Part shown: piece after piece, positions 17,325 through 26,942 of the stretch
Position numbering within the stretch: the first letter of the stretch is position 1
Layout of the letters: each line of letters opens with the position of its first letter
Assembly: GCA_030744625.1 (NCBI GenBank)
Contig: JASLQF010000041.1
Coordinates: 1-64,000 of the forward strand
Direction of reading: 5' to 3'
DNA: 64,000 bases
From: Rhodospirillales bacterium
Lineage (GTDB): Bacteria > Pseudomonadota > Alphaproteobacteria > Rhodospirillales > JASLQF01
Program-made: the position numbers and the translations under genes
Notes under the pieces: model-generated
Databases searched by the model: none
What the model was told of the DNA's origin: nothing
What the model saw: only the letters and a program-made list of their open reading frames with translations

Positions 17325-18488
17325 TTATTCGCTTGCGTTTGCGGGCGGTAGCCGCACGGTCGCCACCGCCTGCGCGGCGATTCCCTCGCCGCGGCCGAGG
17401 AAACCAAGGCGTTCCGTGGTCGTTCCCTTGACACTCACGCGCCCGCCATCAATGCCGAGGATTTCGGCGATGCGCCCGGTCATCGCGGCGCGGTGGGGCG
17501 CCACCCTCGGGTGCTCGCAGATCAGCGTCAGGTCGAGGTTGACCAGCGTGCCGCCTTGCGCCGCCAACAACGCGCCGGCGTGGCGCAGGAATGTATCCGA
17601 GGGGGCATCGCGCCACGCCGCCTCGCCGGGTGGAAAATGGCTGCCGATGTCGCCGGCGCCGATGGCGCCCAAAATAGAATCGGTCAAGGCGTGCAGCCCC
17701 ACGTCGGCGTCCGAGTGGCCCTCGAGGCTGGACTCGAAGGGGATGGCTACGCCGCACAGCATCAGGCCGTCGCCGGGAACGAAACGATGAACGTCCAACC
17801 CCATGCCGGTGCGCACCTCGCCAGCCCCCATCAGGGCGTCGGCGCGCCGCAGGTCGTCTTCGGTGGTCATCTTGACGTTATCCTCGCCGCCCTCCACCAA
17901 TGCCACGCCGAGTCCCGCCTTTTCGGCGACCGCGGCGTCATCGGTCAACTCGAGACCCGAAAAACGCCGGTGCGCCGCCAGGATGTCGGGAAAACGGAAG
18001 CCCTGGGGAGTTTGCACCCGCCACAGTCCCTGGCGGCTCACCGTTTCGGCGACCCGCCCATCGGCTTCGCGCTTCAGGGTATCGCGGACCGGCACCGCGG
18101 GAACGGCCCCCGGCGTTGCGTCGAGGGCCGCCAGAGTGCGCGAGATAAGGGACTCTGTGACGAAAGGGCGGGCGGCGTCGTGAATTAACACCCGTTGCGG
18201 GGCGCGCCCTTCCAGGCTCTCCAGGCCGAGACGCGCCGAATCCTGGCGACTTGCCCCTCCGGCGACGGGCTCCAGGAGATCGAGGCCGTCGCTTGCCGCG
18301 TCGAACAGGGCCCGGTCGTCCGGGTGGATGACCGTGCGCACCGCCTCGATTGCCGGGTGGGCGACGAAGGGCAGGATGGCGCGGCGCAACACGGGTACGC
18401 CGCCCAACTCCCTGTATTGCTTGGGCAGCGCGCCGCCAAAGCGCCGGCCCCGCCCCGCCGCAACCACGAGGGCGATACATCCGGTCAT
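17325..18488 (-). CDS. ispDF: Bifunctional MEP cytidylyltransferase / MECDP synthase
   Basis: 387 aa combining two steps of the MEP isoprenoid pathway, a fusion typical of alphaproteobacteria and some epsilonproteobacteria. The IspD half (about 1-225) has VVAAGRGRRFGGALPKQYRE and IHDAARPFV. The IspF half (about 230-387) has the metal site GLDVHRF, EGHSDADVGLHALTD and GDIGSHFPPGE. I chose ATG 18488 because a strong GGGGGAGGA precedes it; longer frames are not conserved-looking. Divergent from the CcsA-like gene. Confidence 0.95.
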   Translation of the reverse strand: MTGCIALVVAAGRGRRFGGALPKQYRELGGVPVLRRAILPFVAHPAIEAVRTVIHPDDRALFDAASDGLDLLEPVAGGASRQDSARLGLESLEGRAPQRVLIHDAARPFVTESLISRTLAALDATPGAVPAVPVRDTLKREADGRVAETVSRQGLWRVQTPQGFRFPDILAAHRRFSGLELTDDAAVAEKAGLGVALVEGGEDNVKMTTEDDLRRADALMGAGEVRTGMGLDVHRFVPGDGLMLCGVAIPFESSLEGHSDADVGLHALTDSILGAIGAGDIGSHFPPGEAAWRDAPSDTFLRHAGALLAAQGGTLVNLDLTLICEHPRVAPHRAAMTGRIAEILGIDGGRVSVKGTTTERLGFLGRGEGIAAQAVATVRLPPANASE

Positions 18489-18662
18489 GCAATCCTCCCC
18501 CAATACCCTTATTCTAGCCAACACCGACCACCCTCCGAAAACTAGTTCGGCGGAGGGGACTTGCCAAGCGCCGCGTCGGGCGCGAAGGTGCGCATGCGAG
18601 AGCGGGGGGGCCACCCGCCCGGAATACGGCCACGGGGCAAACACCGGGATACAGTCCGCTTC

Positions 18663-19460
18663 ATGACAGATAACCTGATATTCAGCCTTTCGGCCCTTGT
18701 CGCGCTGCTGCCGTCGGCTTTCCTCGGCTGGCGTCGCGACCGCAGTCGGGACGGCATCTACTGGGTCCTGCTCGCGGTGGCGGTGGCGGGACCGCTTGCC
18801 TGGGCCATGGCCCAGACGTCGGGGTCATGGCGCACGGGACTGTCGACCACGCTGTGGGTGACCATCGCCGTCACCATGGCCGTCTTCGCCGTCCTTGCCG
18901 GGGCAACCCGCAAGGCGTGGCAACTGACCATGTTGCTGGCCCCATACATGCTGATCGTCGGTATCCTCGCTACCATATGGCAGCACGCGCCGGAAAAACC
19001 CTTGGGCGACGCTCCCGCCGGTTGGATCGGCGTCCACATCGCCTTCTCGGTGATGACCTACGCGCTGGTTACCATCGGCGCCATAGCGGCGCTCGGCGCC
19101 TTCCTCCAGGAACGCGCCCTGAAAGCCAAGAAACCTACCGCCATGACGCGGCTTCTGCCGTCGGTGGCGGATTGCGAAATTCTGCTCGTCCGCCTGCTCA
19201 TCGCCGGCGAGTCCGTGCTCGCCCTGGGCCTGGCAACGGGCATGGCCGTCCAGTACGGGGAAACCGGCAGGTTGTTGGTCTTCGACCACAAGACCATCTT
19301 GACCGTAATGGCGTTCGCCGTCATCGGCGGACTTCTGATCGCCCATTTCCGCAGCGGGATGCGTGGCCGCAAGGCGGCTCGGCTCGTTCTCCTCGCCTAT
19401 CTGCTGCTGACACTGGGCTATCCCGGGGTAAAGTTCGTCACCGACGTCTTGATGAGTTAG
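18663..19460 (+). CDS. CcsA/YpjD-like membrane protein (cytochrome c biogenesis family)
   Basis: 265 aa with about eight hydrophobic segments. The order and spacing match the YpjD/CcsA ('cytochrome c assembly protein') group: IFSLSALVALLPSAFLGW at the start, WIGVHIAFSVMTYALVTIGA in the middle (conserved His), FLQERALKAKK, and FDHKTILTVMAFAVIGGL near the end. No CcsB or Ccm genes are adjacent. The family is implicated in heme or inner-membrane functions, but many members are uncharacterised. ATG 18663 was chosen over longer frames because it starts directly into the first membrane segment. Confidence 0.8.
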   Translation: MTDNLIFSLSALVALLPSAFLGWRRDRSRDGIYWVLLAVAVAGPLAWAMAQTSGSWRTGLSTTLWVTIAVTMAVFAVLAGATRKAWQLTMLLAPYMLIVGILATIWQHAPEKPLGDAPAGWIGVHIAFSVMTYALVTIGAIAALGAFLQERALKAKKPTAMTRLLPSVADCEILLVRLLIAGESVLALGLATGMAVQYGETGRLLVFDHKTILTVMAFAVIGGLLIAHFRSGMRGRKAARLVLLAYLLLTLGYPGVKFVTDVLMS

Positions 19461-19479
19461 AAGGCCGAGATTCGCCAGT

Positions 19480-19537
19480 TTTGCCTGGAAAACAGGCAAA
19501 GGCGGTGTTAATAGTTCGCTTGCCTATTAAGTAGGCA
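19480..19537 (+). promoter_or_regulatory. Two operator-like dyads upstream of dusB-ntrBCYX
   Basis: Dyad 1, 19480-19500: TTTGCCTG-N5-CAGGCAAA, perfect over 8 bp per arm. Dyad 2, 19521-19537: TGCCTA-N5-TAGGCA, perfect over 6 bp per arm. Both share TGCCT-N7-AGGCA, and their centres are 39 bp apart, ending 23 bp before the dusB ATG. The architecture (paired dyads, 5-bp spacer) resembles enhancer or operator sites for a dimeric regulator such as NtrC, but the half-site differs from the TGCACC type of the enteric NtrC box. No sigma-54 -24/-12 motif is evident. Confidence 0.5.
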
Positions 19538-19559
19538 TGGGAATCGGATCCCTCCCTCC

Positions 19560-20642
19560 ATGTTTTGTCGTTCCAAGGCCATGCAAATCGGTCCCATTCG
19601 CCTGGAATCACCGGTATTTCTGGCCCCCATGTCGGGGGTCTCCGACATGCCTTTCCGGCGTCTCGTCAAGAGGTTGGGGGTCGGTCTCGTCATTTCCGAG
19701 ATGATCGCCAGCCGGGCGATGATCCACGAAGCGCGAAAGACGCTACGCATGGCGGCGGTGGGCGCCGAGGAATACCCGATGGCCGTGCAACTTGCCGGCT
19801 GCGATCCCCAGGTCATGGCGGAGGCGGCAAGACTCAACGCCGACAGGGGAGCCGCCCTCATCGACATCAACATGGGCTGCCCGGTCAAGAAGATCGTCAA
19901 CGGCCATGCCGGGTCGGCCCTCATGCGCGAGGAGGGGCTCGCCGCCAGGATATTGGAGGCGGTGGTCGCCGCCGTCGACCTCCCCGTCACCCTCAAGATG
20001 CGCACGGGCTGGGACGACGAAAGCCGCAACGCCCCGAAACTGGCCCAAATCGCCGAGGCGAGCGGCATTCGAGCGGTCACCGTGCACGGCAGGACGCGCT
20101 GTCAATTCTTCAAGGGCCGCTCGGACTGGCGTTTTATCCGCCAGGTAAAGGAAGCCGTGCGCATCCCGGTCGTCGCCAACGGCGACGTATGCACCTTCGA
20201 CGACGCCCAGCGCATTCTGGACGAGTCGCGAGCCGACGCCATCATGATCGGCCGCGGCTCCTATGGGCGCCCGTGGTTCCCCAACCAGATCCGCCACTTC
20301 CTGGCGACGGGCGAGCGCCTTGACGATCCGCCGTTGAGTGAGCGGCTGGCCATAGTCCACGAGCATTACGACGCCATTCTCACCCTCTACGGCACCCATA
20401 CCGGCGTGCGCATGGCGCGCAAGCACCTGGCTTGGTACAGCAAGGGACTGCACGGCTCGGCCGAGTTCCGCGCCCGGGTCAACCAGGCCGAGAACCCCGA
20501 CGACGTACGCCGTATGCTGAATGATTTTTACGGGCGCCACATGGACCGGATGGACCCCGCCAGCGCGAAGCCGGAGCATCGCTCTCGCCTCCGCGAAGCT
20601 CGCTTCGGCGAGCCAAGCGGGGTCGCCGAAGGCAGGGCGTGA
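19560..20642 (+). CDS. dusB: tRNA-dihydrouridine synthase DusB (NifR3)
   Basis: 360 aa, or 353 aa if ATG 19581 ([13 protein letters not shown]), which aligns better with the family, is used. An FMN-dependent enzyme reduces uridine to dihydrouridine in tRNA. Visible: [26 protein letters not shown] with catalytic Cys107, [31 protein letters not shown] and the FMN loop [12 protein letters not shown]. The C-terminus extends about 30 aa past the usual end. First gene of the conserved nifR3-ntrB-ntrC operon, with a 1-bp overlap to ntrB. Confidence 0.93.
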   Translation: MFCRSKAMQIGPIRLESPVFLAPMSGVSDMPFRRLVKRLGVGLVISEMIASRAMIHEARKTLRMAAVGAEEYPMAVQLAGCDPQVMAEAARLNADRGAALIDINMGCPVKKIVNGHAGSALMREEGLAARILEAVVAAVDLPVTLKMRTGWDDESRNAPKLAQIAEASGIRAVTVHGRTRCQFFKGRSDWRFIRQVKEAVRIPVVANGDVCTFDDAQRILDESRADAIMIGRGSYGRPWFPNQIRHFLATGERLDDPPLSERLAIVHEHYDAILTLYGTHTGVRMARKHLAWYSKGLHGSAEFRARVNQAENPDDVRRMLNDFYGRHMDRMDPASAKPEHRSRLREARFGEPSGVAEGRA

Positions 20643-21760
20643 TGGGCGAATCCGCTACGACCGTACGGGCGACGGCATGGCCGCGCCAAGCCGATGCGGA
20701 ATCGATCCTCGATGCCCTGACGTCGGCGGTGGTCACGGTGGACGCCAACAACGTCATCGCACATGTCAACAGCGCCGGCGAGCAACTCTTCAAGGGCAGC
20801 CTGGCTCACCTGCGCGGCCGGTCCCTGGATGATTTCCTGCCCGGCGACAGCCCGCTTCTCGCCCTCATCGACCAGGCCCGCGCGGGCGGTGCTCCGGTTC
20901 TCGAACAAGGCCTGACTATTTCCTCGCCGCGCATCGGGGAACACACGGTCAACGTCCAGGCGGCGCCGCTTACCGAGGAAGCGGGAAGCGTGGTGCTCGC
21001 CCTGCACGAACGCGCCATCGCCGAATCCCTGGGCCGCCAGTTCACCCATCGCGGCGCCGTGCGCTCCGTCTCCTCCATGGCCGCCATGCTGGCCCACGAA
21101 GTCAAGAACCCGCTGTCCGGGATTCGCGGCGCCGCCCAACTCCTCGAGGAAGGCGTATCCTCCGAAGACCGCGCGCTGACCAAGCTTATTCGAGACGAGA
21201 CGGACCGTATCTGCCGACTGGTCGACCGCATGGAGGAATTCTCGGAGAGCGCTCCCTTGGAGCGCCACCCCGTGAACATTCACGAGGTCCTCGACCGGGT
21301 GCACCGTTTGGCGAAAAGCGGATTCGCCCACCACGTCCGATTCGCGAAGAACTACGACCCGTCCCTTCCGGCGGTGCCCGGAAGCCGCGATCAACTGGTC
21401 CAGGTGTTTCTCAACCTGGTCAAGAACGCCGCCGAGGCGGTCCCCGAGAAGGACGCGGAAATCTTCCTCGACACGGCTTACCGGAGCGAGGTACGCATCG
21501 CAGTCCCGGGGAAGGGGAGCCACGCCCACCTCCCCCTAGTGGTCACCGTCAGGGACAACGGAGGGGGCATTTCCGACGACGTGCGGACGCACCTCTTCAA
21601 TCCCTTCGTCACTACGAAAGCCAAGGGTGGCGGGCTGGGACTGGCCCTGGTCGCAAAAATTGTCGACGATCACGGAGGTACTATCGAGTTCGACAGCGTG
21701 TCCGGCCGCACCGAGTTCCGCGTCCTGCTTCCGGCGCGGACGGAAACGGAAACCGGGTGA
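20642..21760 (+). CDS. ntrB: Nitrogen regulation sensor histidine kinase NtrB
   Basis: 372 aa soluble kinase of the nitrogen two-component system, which senses PII state and phosphorylates NtrC (family knowledge). A PAS domain (about 20-125: [20 protein letters not shown]) is followed by the H-box [20 protein letters not shown] with His near residue 152. The N-box [15 protein letters not shown], the G1 box [10 protein letters not shown] and the G2 box [12 protein letters not shown] complete the kinase. ATG 20642 overlaps the dusB stop; GTG 20639 is an alternative. The stop overlaps ntrC. Confidence 0.95.
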   Translation: MGESATTVRATAWPRQADAESILDALTSAVVTVDANNVIAHVNSAGEQLFKGSLAHLRGRSLDDFLPGDSPLLALIDQARAGGAPVLEQGLTISSPRIGEHTVNVQAAPLTEEAGSVVLALHERAIAESLGRQFTHRGAVRSVSSMAAMLAHEVKNPLSGIRGAAQLLEEGVSSEDRALTKLIRDETDRICRLVDRMEEFSESAPLERHPVNIHEVLDRVHRLAKSGFAHHVRFAKNYDPSLPAVPGSRDQLVQVFLNLVKNAAEAVPEKDAEIFLDTAYRSEVRIAVPGKGSHAHLPLVVTVRDNGGGISDDVRTHLFNPFVTTKAKGGGLGLALVAKIVDDHGGTIEFDSVSGRTEFRVLLPARTETETG

Positions 21761-23196
21761 TGACAGCTCCCACCATTCTTGTCGCCGACGACGACAGCGC
21801 CATCCGCAGGGTGCTCAGTCAAGCCCTGGGGCGCGCCGGGTACGAGGTCCGCGCCACCGGCAACGTCTCGACGCTGTGGCGCTGGGTCAACGAGGGCCAG
21901 GGCGACCTCGTGGTTACGGATGTGGTAATGCCCGATGGCAGTGGATTAGACCTAGTTCCACGCATCCGCAAGGTCCGCCCCAAGTTGCGCGTCGTCGTGA
22001 TGAGCGCCCGTAACACCCTGTTGACGGCGATCAAGGCCACCGAGCGCGGCGCCTTCGAATACCTTCCCAAGCCCTTCGATCTCAATGAGCTGATCAACGT
22101 CGTCGGACGCGCCCTGGAGACGCCGCGCTCCAATGCCGCCGATGCCGCAGGGAACGCAACGCCGGACGAACGGCTGCCGATTATCGGGCGCTCGCCCGCC
22201 ATGCAGGACATTTACCGCACCCTGGCCCGCCTGATGCCGACCGATCTCACCGTGATGATCGTCGGCGAGTCGGGGACCGGCAAGGAACTGGTGGCGCGCG
22301 CCCTGCACGACTACGGCAAGCGTCGTAACGGCCCGTTCGTCGCCATCAACATGGCCGCCATCCCGAAAGACCTCATCGAGAGTGAACTGTTCGGCCACGA
22401 AAAAGGTGCTTTTACCGGCGCCACGACACGCGGCACCGGGCGCTTCGAGCAGGCCGAGGGCGGTACCTTGTTCCTCGACGAGATTGGGGACATGCCGCCG
22501 GAAGCGCAAACCCGGCTGCTCCGGGTCCTCCAGGACGGCGAGTACACGCTCGTCGGCGGGCGCGCGTCGATCCGGGCCAATGCGAGAATAATCGCTGCCA
22601 CCCACCGGGACTTGCGGCAGCTGATAAGGCACGGGCTGTTCCGCGAGGATCTCTTTTACCGCCTCAACGTGGTCCCCATCAGCCTGCCTCCGCTGCGCGA
22701 ACGCACGGACGACATCCCCGAGTTGGTAAACCATTTTATGGCCCGGGCGGTGGACGAGAACCTGCCGTTGAAATCGATCGACGACGACGCCATGGAACGC
22801 CTAAAATCGTATCATTGGCCCGGAAACGTGCGCGAGGCGGAAAATCTGGTGCGACGGTTGGCGGCGCTGTACCCCGAGGAAACCATTACTCTGAAGGGCA
22901 TAGAAGCGGAACTCGCGGAAACCTCGCCGGAGTTGGCCGAGACCGGCGGCAATGGCCTGTCCCATTCCGTGGAACGCCACCTGAAGACCTATTTCTCGGC
23001 GCATGGCGAGACGCTTCCCTCGTCGGGCCTTTACGGGCGCGTTTTGCGCGAAGTGGAACGCCCCCTCATTAGTCTCACCTTGTCGGTGACCCAGGGCAAC
23101 CAGATCAAGGCGGCCGAGGTCCTGGGCCTTAACCGCAACACCCTGCGCAAAAAGATACGCGAACTGAACATCCCCGTGGTGCGAGGAAGTAAATGA
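21760..23196 (+). CDS. ntrC: Nitrogen regulation response regulator NtrC
   Basis: 478 aa sigma-54 activator. Receiver with Asp54 ([12 protein letters not shown]) and the DDD acidic cluster near residues 10-12. AAA+ domain with Walker A GESGTGKE, an intact GAFTGA loop ([13 protein letters not shown]) and Walker [15 protein letters not shown]-terminal Fis-type helix-turn-helix [19 protein letters not shown]. The DNA-binding domain and sigma-54 contact loop are complete, so it can activate sigma-54 promoters. Coupled to ntrB (1-bp overlap) and to ntrY (4-bp overlap). Confidence 0.97.
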   Translation: MTAPTILVADDDSAIRRVLSQALGRAGYEVRATGNVSTLWRWVNEGQGDLVVTDVVMPDGSGLDLVPRIRKVRPKLRVVVMSARNTLLTAIKATERGAFEYLPKPFDLNELINVVGRALETPRSNAADAAGNATPDERLPIIGRSPAMQDIYRTLARLMPTDLTVMIVGESGTGKELVARALHDYGKRRNGPFVAINMAAIPKDLIESELFGHEKGAFTGATTRGTGRFEQAEGGTLFLDEIGDMPPEAQTRLLRVLQDGEYTLVGGRASIRANARIIAATHRDLRQLIRHGLFREDLFYRLNVVPISLPPLRERTDDIPELVNHFMARAVDENLPLKSIDDDAMERLKSYHWPGNVREAENLVRRLAALYPEETITLKGIEAELAETSPELAETGGNGLSHSVERHLKTYFSAHGETLPSSGLYGRVLREVERPLISLTLSVTQGNQIKAAEVLGLNRNTLRKKIRELNIPVVRGSK

Positions 23197-25493
23197 GCGT
23201 TGCCGCCGATACGCCGAGCCGTTCGATAGGCAAATTCCGCTCCTGGGCGCGGCGGGTCGGGCTCGAGCGCAAGCTCGCCTATGGGCTGGTGGTGGTGGCG
23301 GTGGGATCGGGTTTGGCCACGGTGGCCACCATGACCGGACCGTCGGCCCTGGCCCCGGAGCCCCTAACCATTCTCATTCTCCTCTATGTCGACGCCGCGC
23401 TCCTTTTCCTGCTTGGCATCGTGGTGGCACGTCAGGTCATTCACGTGTGGATCGAGCGGCGCCAGGGGTTGGCGGGTTCGCGCCTCCACATACGCCTCGT
23501 CGTGCTGTTCAGCCTGGTCGCCGTCACTCCGGCGATACTGGTCGCCATTTTCTCGGGTCTTTTTCTAAACTTCGGCGTGCAGGCCTGGTTCAGCGAGAGG
23601 GTGCGCACGGCGCTCAACGAATCCGTTGCCGTCGCCACCGCCTATCTCTACGAACACAAGCAGAGTATTCGTTCCGACGCCTTGGCCATGGCCAACGACC
23701 TCAACCGGGACTCGCCGTTTCTTGCCGGTAAGCAGGCCCGCTTCAACCAGGTGCTGACCACCTTGGCGGCATTGCGCTCGATGCCCGAGGCGCTGGTCGT
23801 GGACAGCCGCGGCCGGGTGCGCGCCCGTGCGCCGCTCAGCCTGTCCCTGGAATTCAGTCTCGTCCCGCAGAGTGCCCTCGACAAAGCCCGCCGAGGCGAA
23901 ATCATCGTCATGACCAGCGACAATGACGACCGGGTGCGCGCCATCGTCAAACTGGATCGGTTTGTCGACGCCTATCTCCTGGTCGGCCGTTTCGTCGAGC
24001 CGCGCGTACTCGGGCACATGGCGCGTACCAAACAAGCGGTCACCCAGTACCAGATGCTCGAGGAGCAGAGCAAGGGGCTCCAGATTTCGTTCGTCATGAT
24101 TTTCGTGGTGGTGGCCCTGCTTCTGCTTCTCGCCGCGGTTTGGCTGGGTCTCACCTTGGCCACCCAACTGGTACGCCCCATAAGCGGCCTCATCGGCGCG
24201 GCGGAGCGAATTCGTAAGGGAGACCTTTCCGTGCGCGTCGAGACAAACGATACCGGCGACGAGGTCGAAAACCTGAGCCGCGCCTTCAACCGCATGACGA
24301 GCCAACTCGAAAACCAGCGCGGAAGCCTGGAGACGGCAAACCGCCAGCTCGACGAGCGGCGGCGCTTTACGGAAACGGTTCTCTCCGGCGTGTCGGCCGG
24401 CGTCATCGGCCTCGACGCGGCCGGCAACATCAACCTTCCCAACCGCTCGGCCTCGGAACTGCTGGTTACCGATCTCGGGCAGCGTATCGGCGAAAATCTG
24501 GCCGATACCGTGCCCGAGATGGCGGGGCTGCTCAAGGAAGTCATGGATCGCCCCGAGCGCCTCCGTCAATCCGAAATCAAGCTGCTGCGCCAACGGCACA
24601 TGCGCAATCTCTTGGTGCGGATCGCCGCCGAGCGTCTAAGCGGCGAGATCGTCGGCTACGTCGTCACCTTCGACGACATTACCGAATTGCTGTCGGCGCA
24701 GCGCAAGGCCGCCTGGTCCGACATCGCGCGGCGCATCGCCCACGAAATCAAGAACCCCCTGACACCCATTCAGCTTTCGGCGGAAAGGCTGAAACGCAAG
24801 TACATGAAGGAAATCAAGACCGAACCGGAGGTTTTCTCGACGTGCACGGACACCATCGTCCGCCAGGTGCAGGACATCGGACGCATGGTGGACGAATTCT
24901 CTTCCTTCGCGCGCATGCCCCAGGCGACGCTGAAGCCCGAAAATCTCGTCGAAATCTGCCGTCAGACGGTATTTCTGGAACGCAACCGTCACCCCGATAT
25001 CTCCTTCGAGGTCGACCTTCCCGACGCGCCCCTGCGCGTGAACTGCGACAGCCGACAGATCGGCCAGGCGGTGACCAACATTCTGAAAAACGCCGCCGAA
25101 TCCATTACCGGGCGGTGCGCCGCCTCGAGCGGCGATCCGGCTGGTCACATCCGTTTCTCCCTGGGCAAGGAGTCCACGCCGGTCGGCGAGAACATTCTGG
25201 TCGTGGTCGAGGACGACGGCCTCGGCCTGCCCAAGGAGCATCGGGATCGCCTCATCGAGCCGTACGTGACGACCCGCGAAAAGGGTACCGGCCTGGGCTT
25301 GGCAATGGTCAAGAAAATCATGGAAGATCACAGCGGCGATCTGGTGCTCGAGGATCGGGAGGAGGGCGGCGCGCGTGTCTCTCTCGTGTTCATGCAAGCC
25401 GACGAGCCGGCTTCCCGGGGGAACGACGACGCGGAGGACCGGGAATCCGACCCCATGAAGGTGGCAACCGAGATTCTAGCCCATGGCTCATGA
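23193..25493 (+). CDS. ntrY: Sensor histidine kinase NtrY
   Basis: 766 aa membrane kinase. Three hydrophobic segments in the first 125 residues and a fourth near 305-325 flank an extracytoplasmic sensor region. HAMP follows ([19 protein letters not shown], then [13 protein letters not shown]), a PAS domain near 390-490, then the H-box [20 protein letters not shown]. Catalytic boxes are present: [23 protein letters not shown] and [12 protein letters not shown]. NtrY pairs with NtrX in nitrogen, redox or envelope control in alphaproteobacteria. Overlaps ntrC by 4 bp and ntrX by 11 bp. Confidence 0.95.
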   Translation: MSVAADTPSRSIGKFRSWARRVGLERKLAYGLVVVAVGSGLATVATMTGPSALAPEPLTILILLYVDAALLFLLGIVVARQVIHVWIERRQGLAGSRLHIRLVVLFSLVAVTPAILVAIFSGLFLNFGVQAWFSERVRTALNESVAVATAYLYEHKQSIRSDALAMANDLNRDSPFLAGKQARFNQVLTTLAALRSMPEALVVDSRGRVRARAPLSLSLEFSLVPQSALDKARRGEIIVMTSDNDDRVRAIVKLDRFVDAYLLVGRFVEPRVLGHMARTKQAVTQYQMLEEQSKGLQISFVMIFVVVALLLLLAAVWLGLTLATQLVRPISGLIGAAERIRKGDLSVRVETNDTGDEVENLSRAFNRMTSQLENQRGSLETANRQLDERRRFTETVLSGVSAGVIGLDAAGNINLPNRSASELLVTDLGQRIGENLADTVPEMAGLLKEVMDRPERLRQSEIKLLRQRHMRNLLVRIAAERLSGEIVGYVVTFDDITELLSAQRKAAWSDIARRIAHEIKNPLTPIQLSAERLKRKYMKEIKTEPEVFSTCTDTIVRQVQDIGRMVDEFSSFARMPQATLKPENLVEICRQTVFLERNRHPDISFEVDLPDAPLRVNCDSRQIGQAVTNILKNAAESITGRCAASSGDPAGHIRFSLGKESTPVGENILVVVEDDGLGLPKEHRDRLIEPYVTTREKGTGLGLAMVKKIMEDHSGDLVLEDREEGGARVSLVFMQADEPASRGNDDAEDRESDPMKVATEILAHGS

Positions 25494-26889
25494 CATCCTG
25501 ATCGTCGATGACGAAGCCGACATTCGCCTGCTCACCTCGGGAATCCTCGAGGATGAAGGTTACGAGACCCGCGTCGGCGCCGATGCCGCCTCGGCGTTGG
25601 CGGAACTCGAGGCGCGTCGGCCCAGCCTCGTGCTCCTGGACATTTGGTTGCAGGGAAGCGATCTCGACGGTCTGGAGCTTTTGCGCATCATCAAGAAGGA
25701 ACACCCGCCCGTTCCCGTGATCATGATCAGCGGCCACGGGACCATCGAATCGGCGGTCACCGCCATCAAGGACGGCGCCTACGACTTTATCGAGAAGCCC
25801 TTCAAGTCGGACCGGCTGCTGCTCATGATCGAACGCGCCATCGAGGCGGCCCGCCTGCGCCGCGAAAACGAGGAGCTCCTGCTGCGCGCCGGCGGCGAGG
25901 TCGAACTCATCGGAACCTCGCCCGCCATCACCCAGGTACGCCAAGCCATCGAGCGGGTGGCACCGACCAACAGCCGCGTCCTCGTCACGGGTCCGGCGGG
26001 CTCGGGCAAGGAGGTGGTGGCCCGCATGCTGCACGCCAAGTCGAGCTACGCCGCTGGACCGTTCGTGGCCGTGAACTGCGCGACCATGGGACCGGACCGC
26101 ATGGAAATCGAACTGTTCGGGACCGAAACCCCGGTCGACGACGGCGAGGGCCAACGCAAGGTCGGCACCTTCGAGCAGGCCCACACGGGCACGCTCTTTC
26201 TCGACGAGGTCGCGGACATGCCCTTGGAAACCCAAGGCAAAATCGTTCGGGTGCTTCAGGAACAGACCTTCGAACGGGTGGGGGGAAGCACCCGAATCGG
26301 TGTCAACGTCCGGGTTTTGGCGGCGTCGAGCCGCGACCTGACGGCGGAACTCGAGGCCAACCGCTTTCGCGAGGACTTGTATTACCGCCTCAACGTGGTG
26401 CCCATCGAAGTGCCTCCCTTGCGCGATAGGCGCGTCGACATTCCACCGCTCGCCCGTCACTTCATGCGGCGCGCCGCCGAGGCGGCGGGCCGGGCTCCCA
26501 GGGTCATCGGCGAGGACGCCATGGCGGCCCTCCAGGCCCACGACTGGCCGGGAAACGTGCGCGAGTTGCGCAACGTCGTAGAACGCATACTGATCATGGG
26601 CCCGGGAAACTCAGACGAACCCATCGGCGCCGACATACTGCCGGGAGACATGAACGGCGCCGCGGGGACCGATATGATCTGGGAACAAGGCAGCAAGGTC
26701 ATGGGTCTGCCACTGCGCCAGGCGCGAGAGATATTCGAGCGCGAATATCTAATGAACCAGGTCTCGCGCTTCGGGGGCAACATCTCGCACACGGCCGAAT
26801 TCGTGGGCATGGAGCGTTCGGCGCTGCACCGCAAGCTCAAGGCGCTCGGCGTCCAAGTCGGAGAGAGGCAGCGCCGCGTCGGCAACTGA
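25483..26889 (+). CDS. ntrX: Response regulator NtrX (GAFTGA-less)
   Basis: 468 aa, NtrC-like layout. Receiver with Asp53 (LVLLDIWLQG) and Lys in FIEKPFK. AAA+ domain with a Walker A variant GPAGSGKE and Walker B GTLFLDEVADMP. C-terminal Fis helix-turn-helix (GNISHTAEFVGMERSALHRKL). Where NtrC has the sigma-54-contacting GAFTGA loop, this protein has ELFGTETPVDDGEGQRKVG, so it probably does not activate sigma-54 promoters. Loss of the loop is a known feature of alphaproteobacterial NtrX. Follows ntrY directly; trkA begins 53 bp downstream. Confidence 0.93.
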   Translation: MAHDILIVDDEADIRLLTSGILEDEGYETRVGADAASALAELEARRPSLVLLDIWLQGSDLDGLELLRIIKKEHPPVPVIMISGHGTIESAVTAIKDGAYDFIEKPFKSDRLLLMIERAIEAARLRRENEELLLRAGGEVELIGTSPAITQVRQAIERVAPTNSRVLVTGPAGSGKEVVARMLHAKSSYAAGPFVAVNCATMGPDRMEIELFGTETPVDDGEGQRKVGTFEQAHTGTLFLDEVADMPLETQGKIVRVLQEQTFERVGGSTRIGVNVRVLAASSRDLTAELEANRFREDLYYRLNVVPIEVPPLRDRRVDIPPLARHFMRRAAEAAGRAPRVIGEDAMAALQAHDWPGNVRELRNVVERILIMGPGNSDEPIGADILPGDMNGAAGTDMIWEQGSKVMGLPLRQAREIFEREYLMNQVSRFGGNISHTAEFVGMERSALHRKLKALGVQVGERQRRVGN

Positions 26890-26942
26890 GATTGCCGCCG
26901 GGGTTTTCGGCCCTAGCGATATAACGCAAGGATTTCAGCACC

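Noticed and set aside
19441-19560. Sigma-54 (-24/-12) promoter upstream of dusB
   Set aside because: No TGGCAC-N5-TTGC-like pair at proper spacing; only the dyads are convincing.
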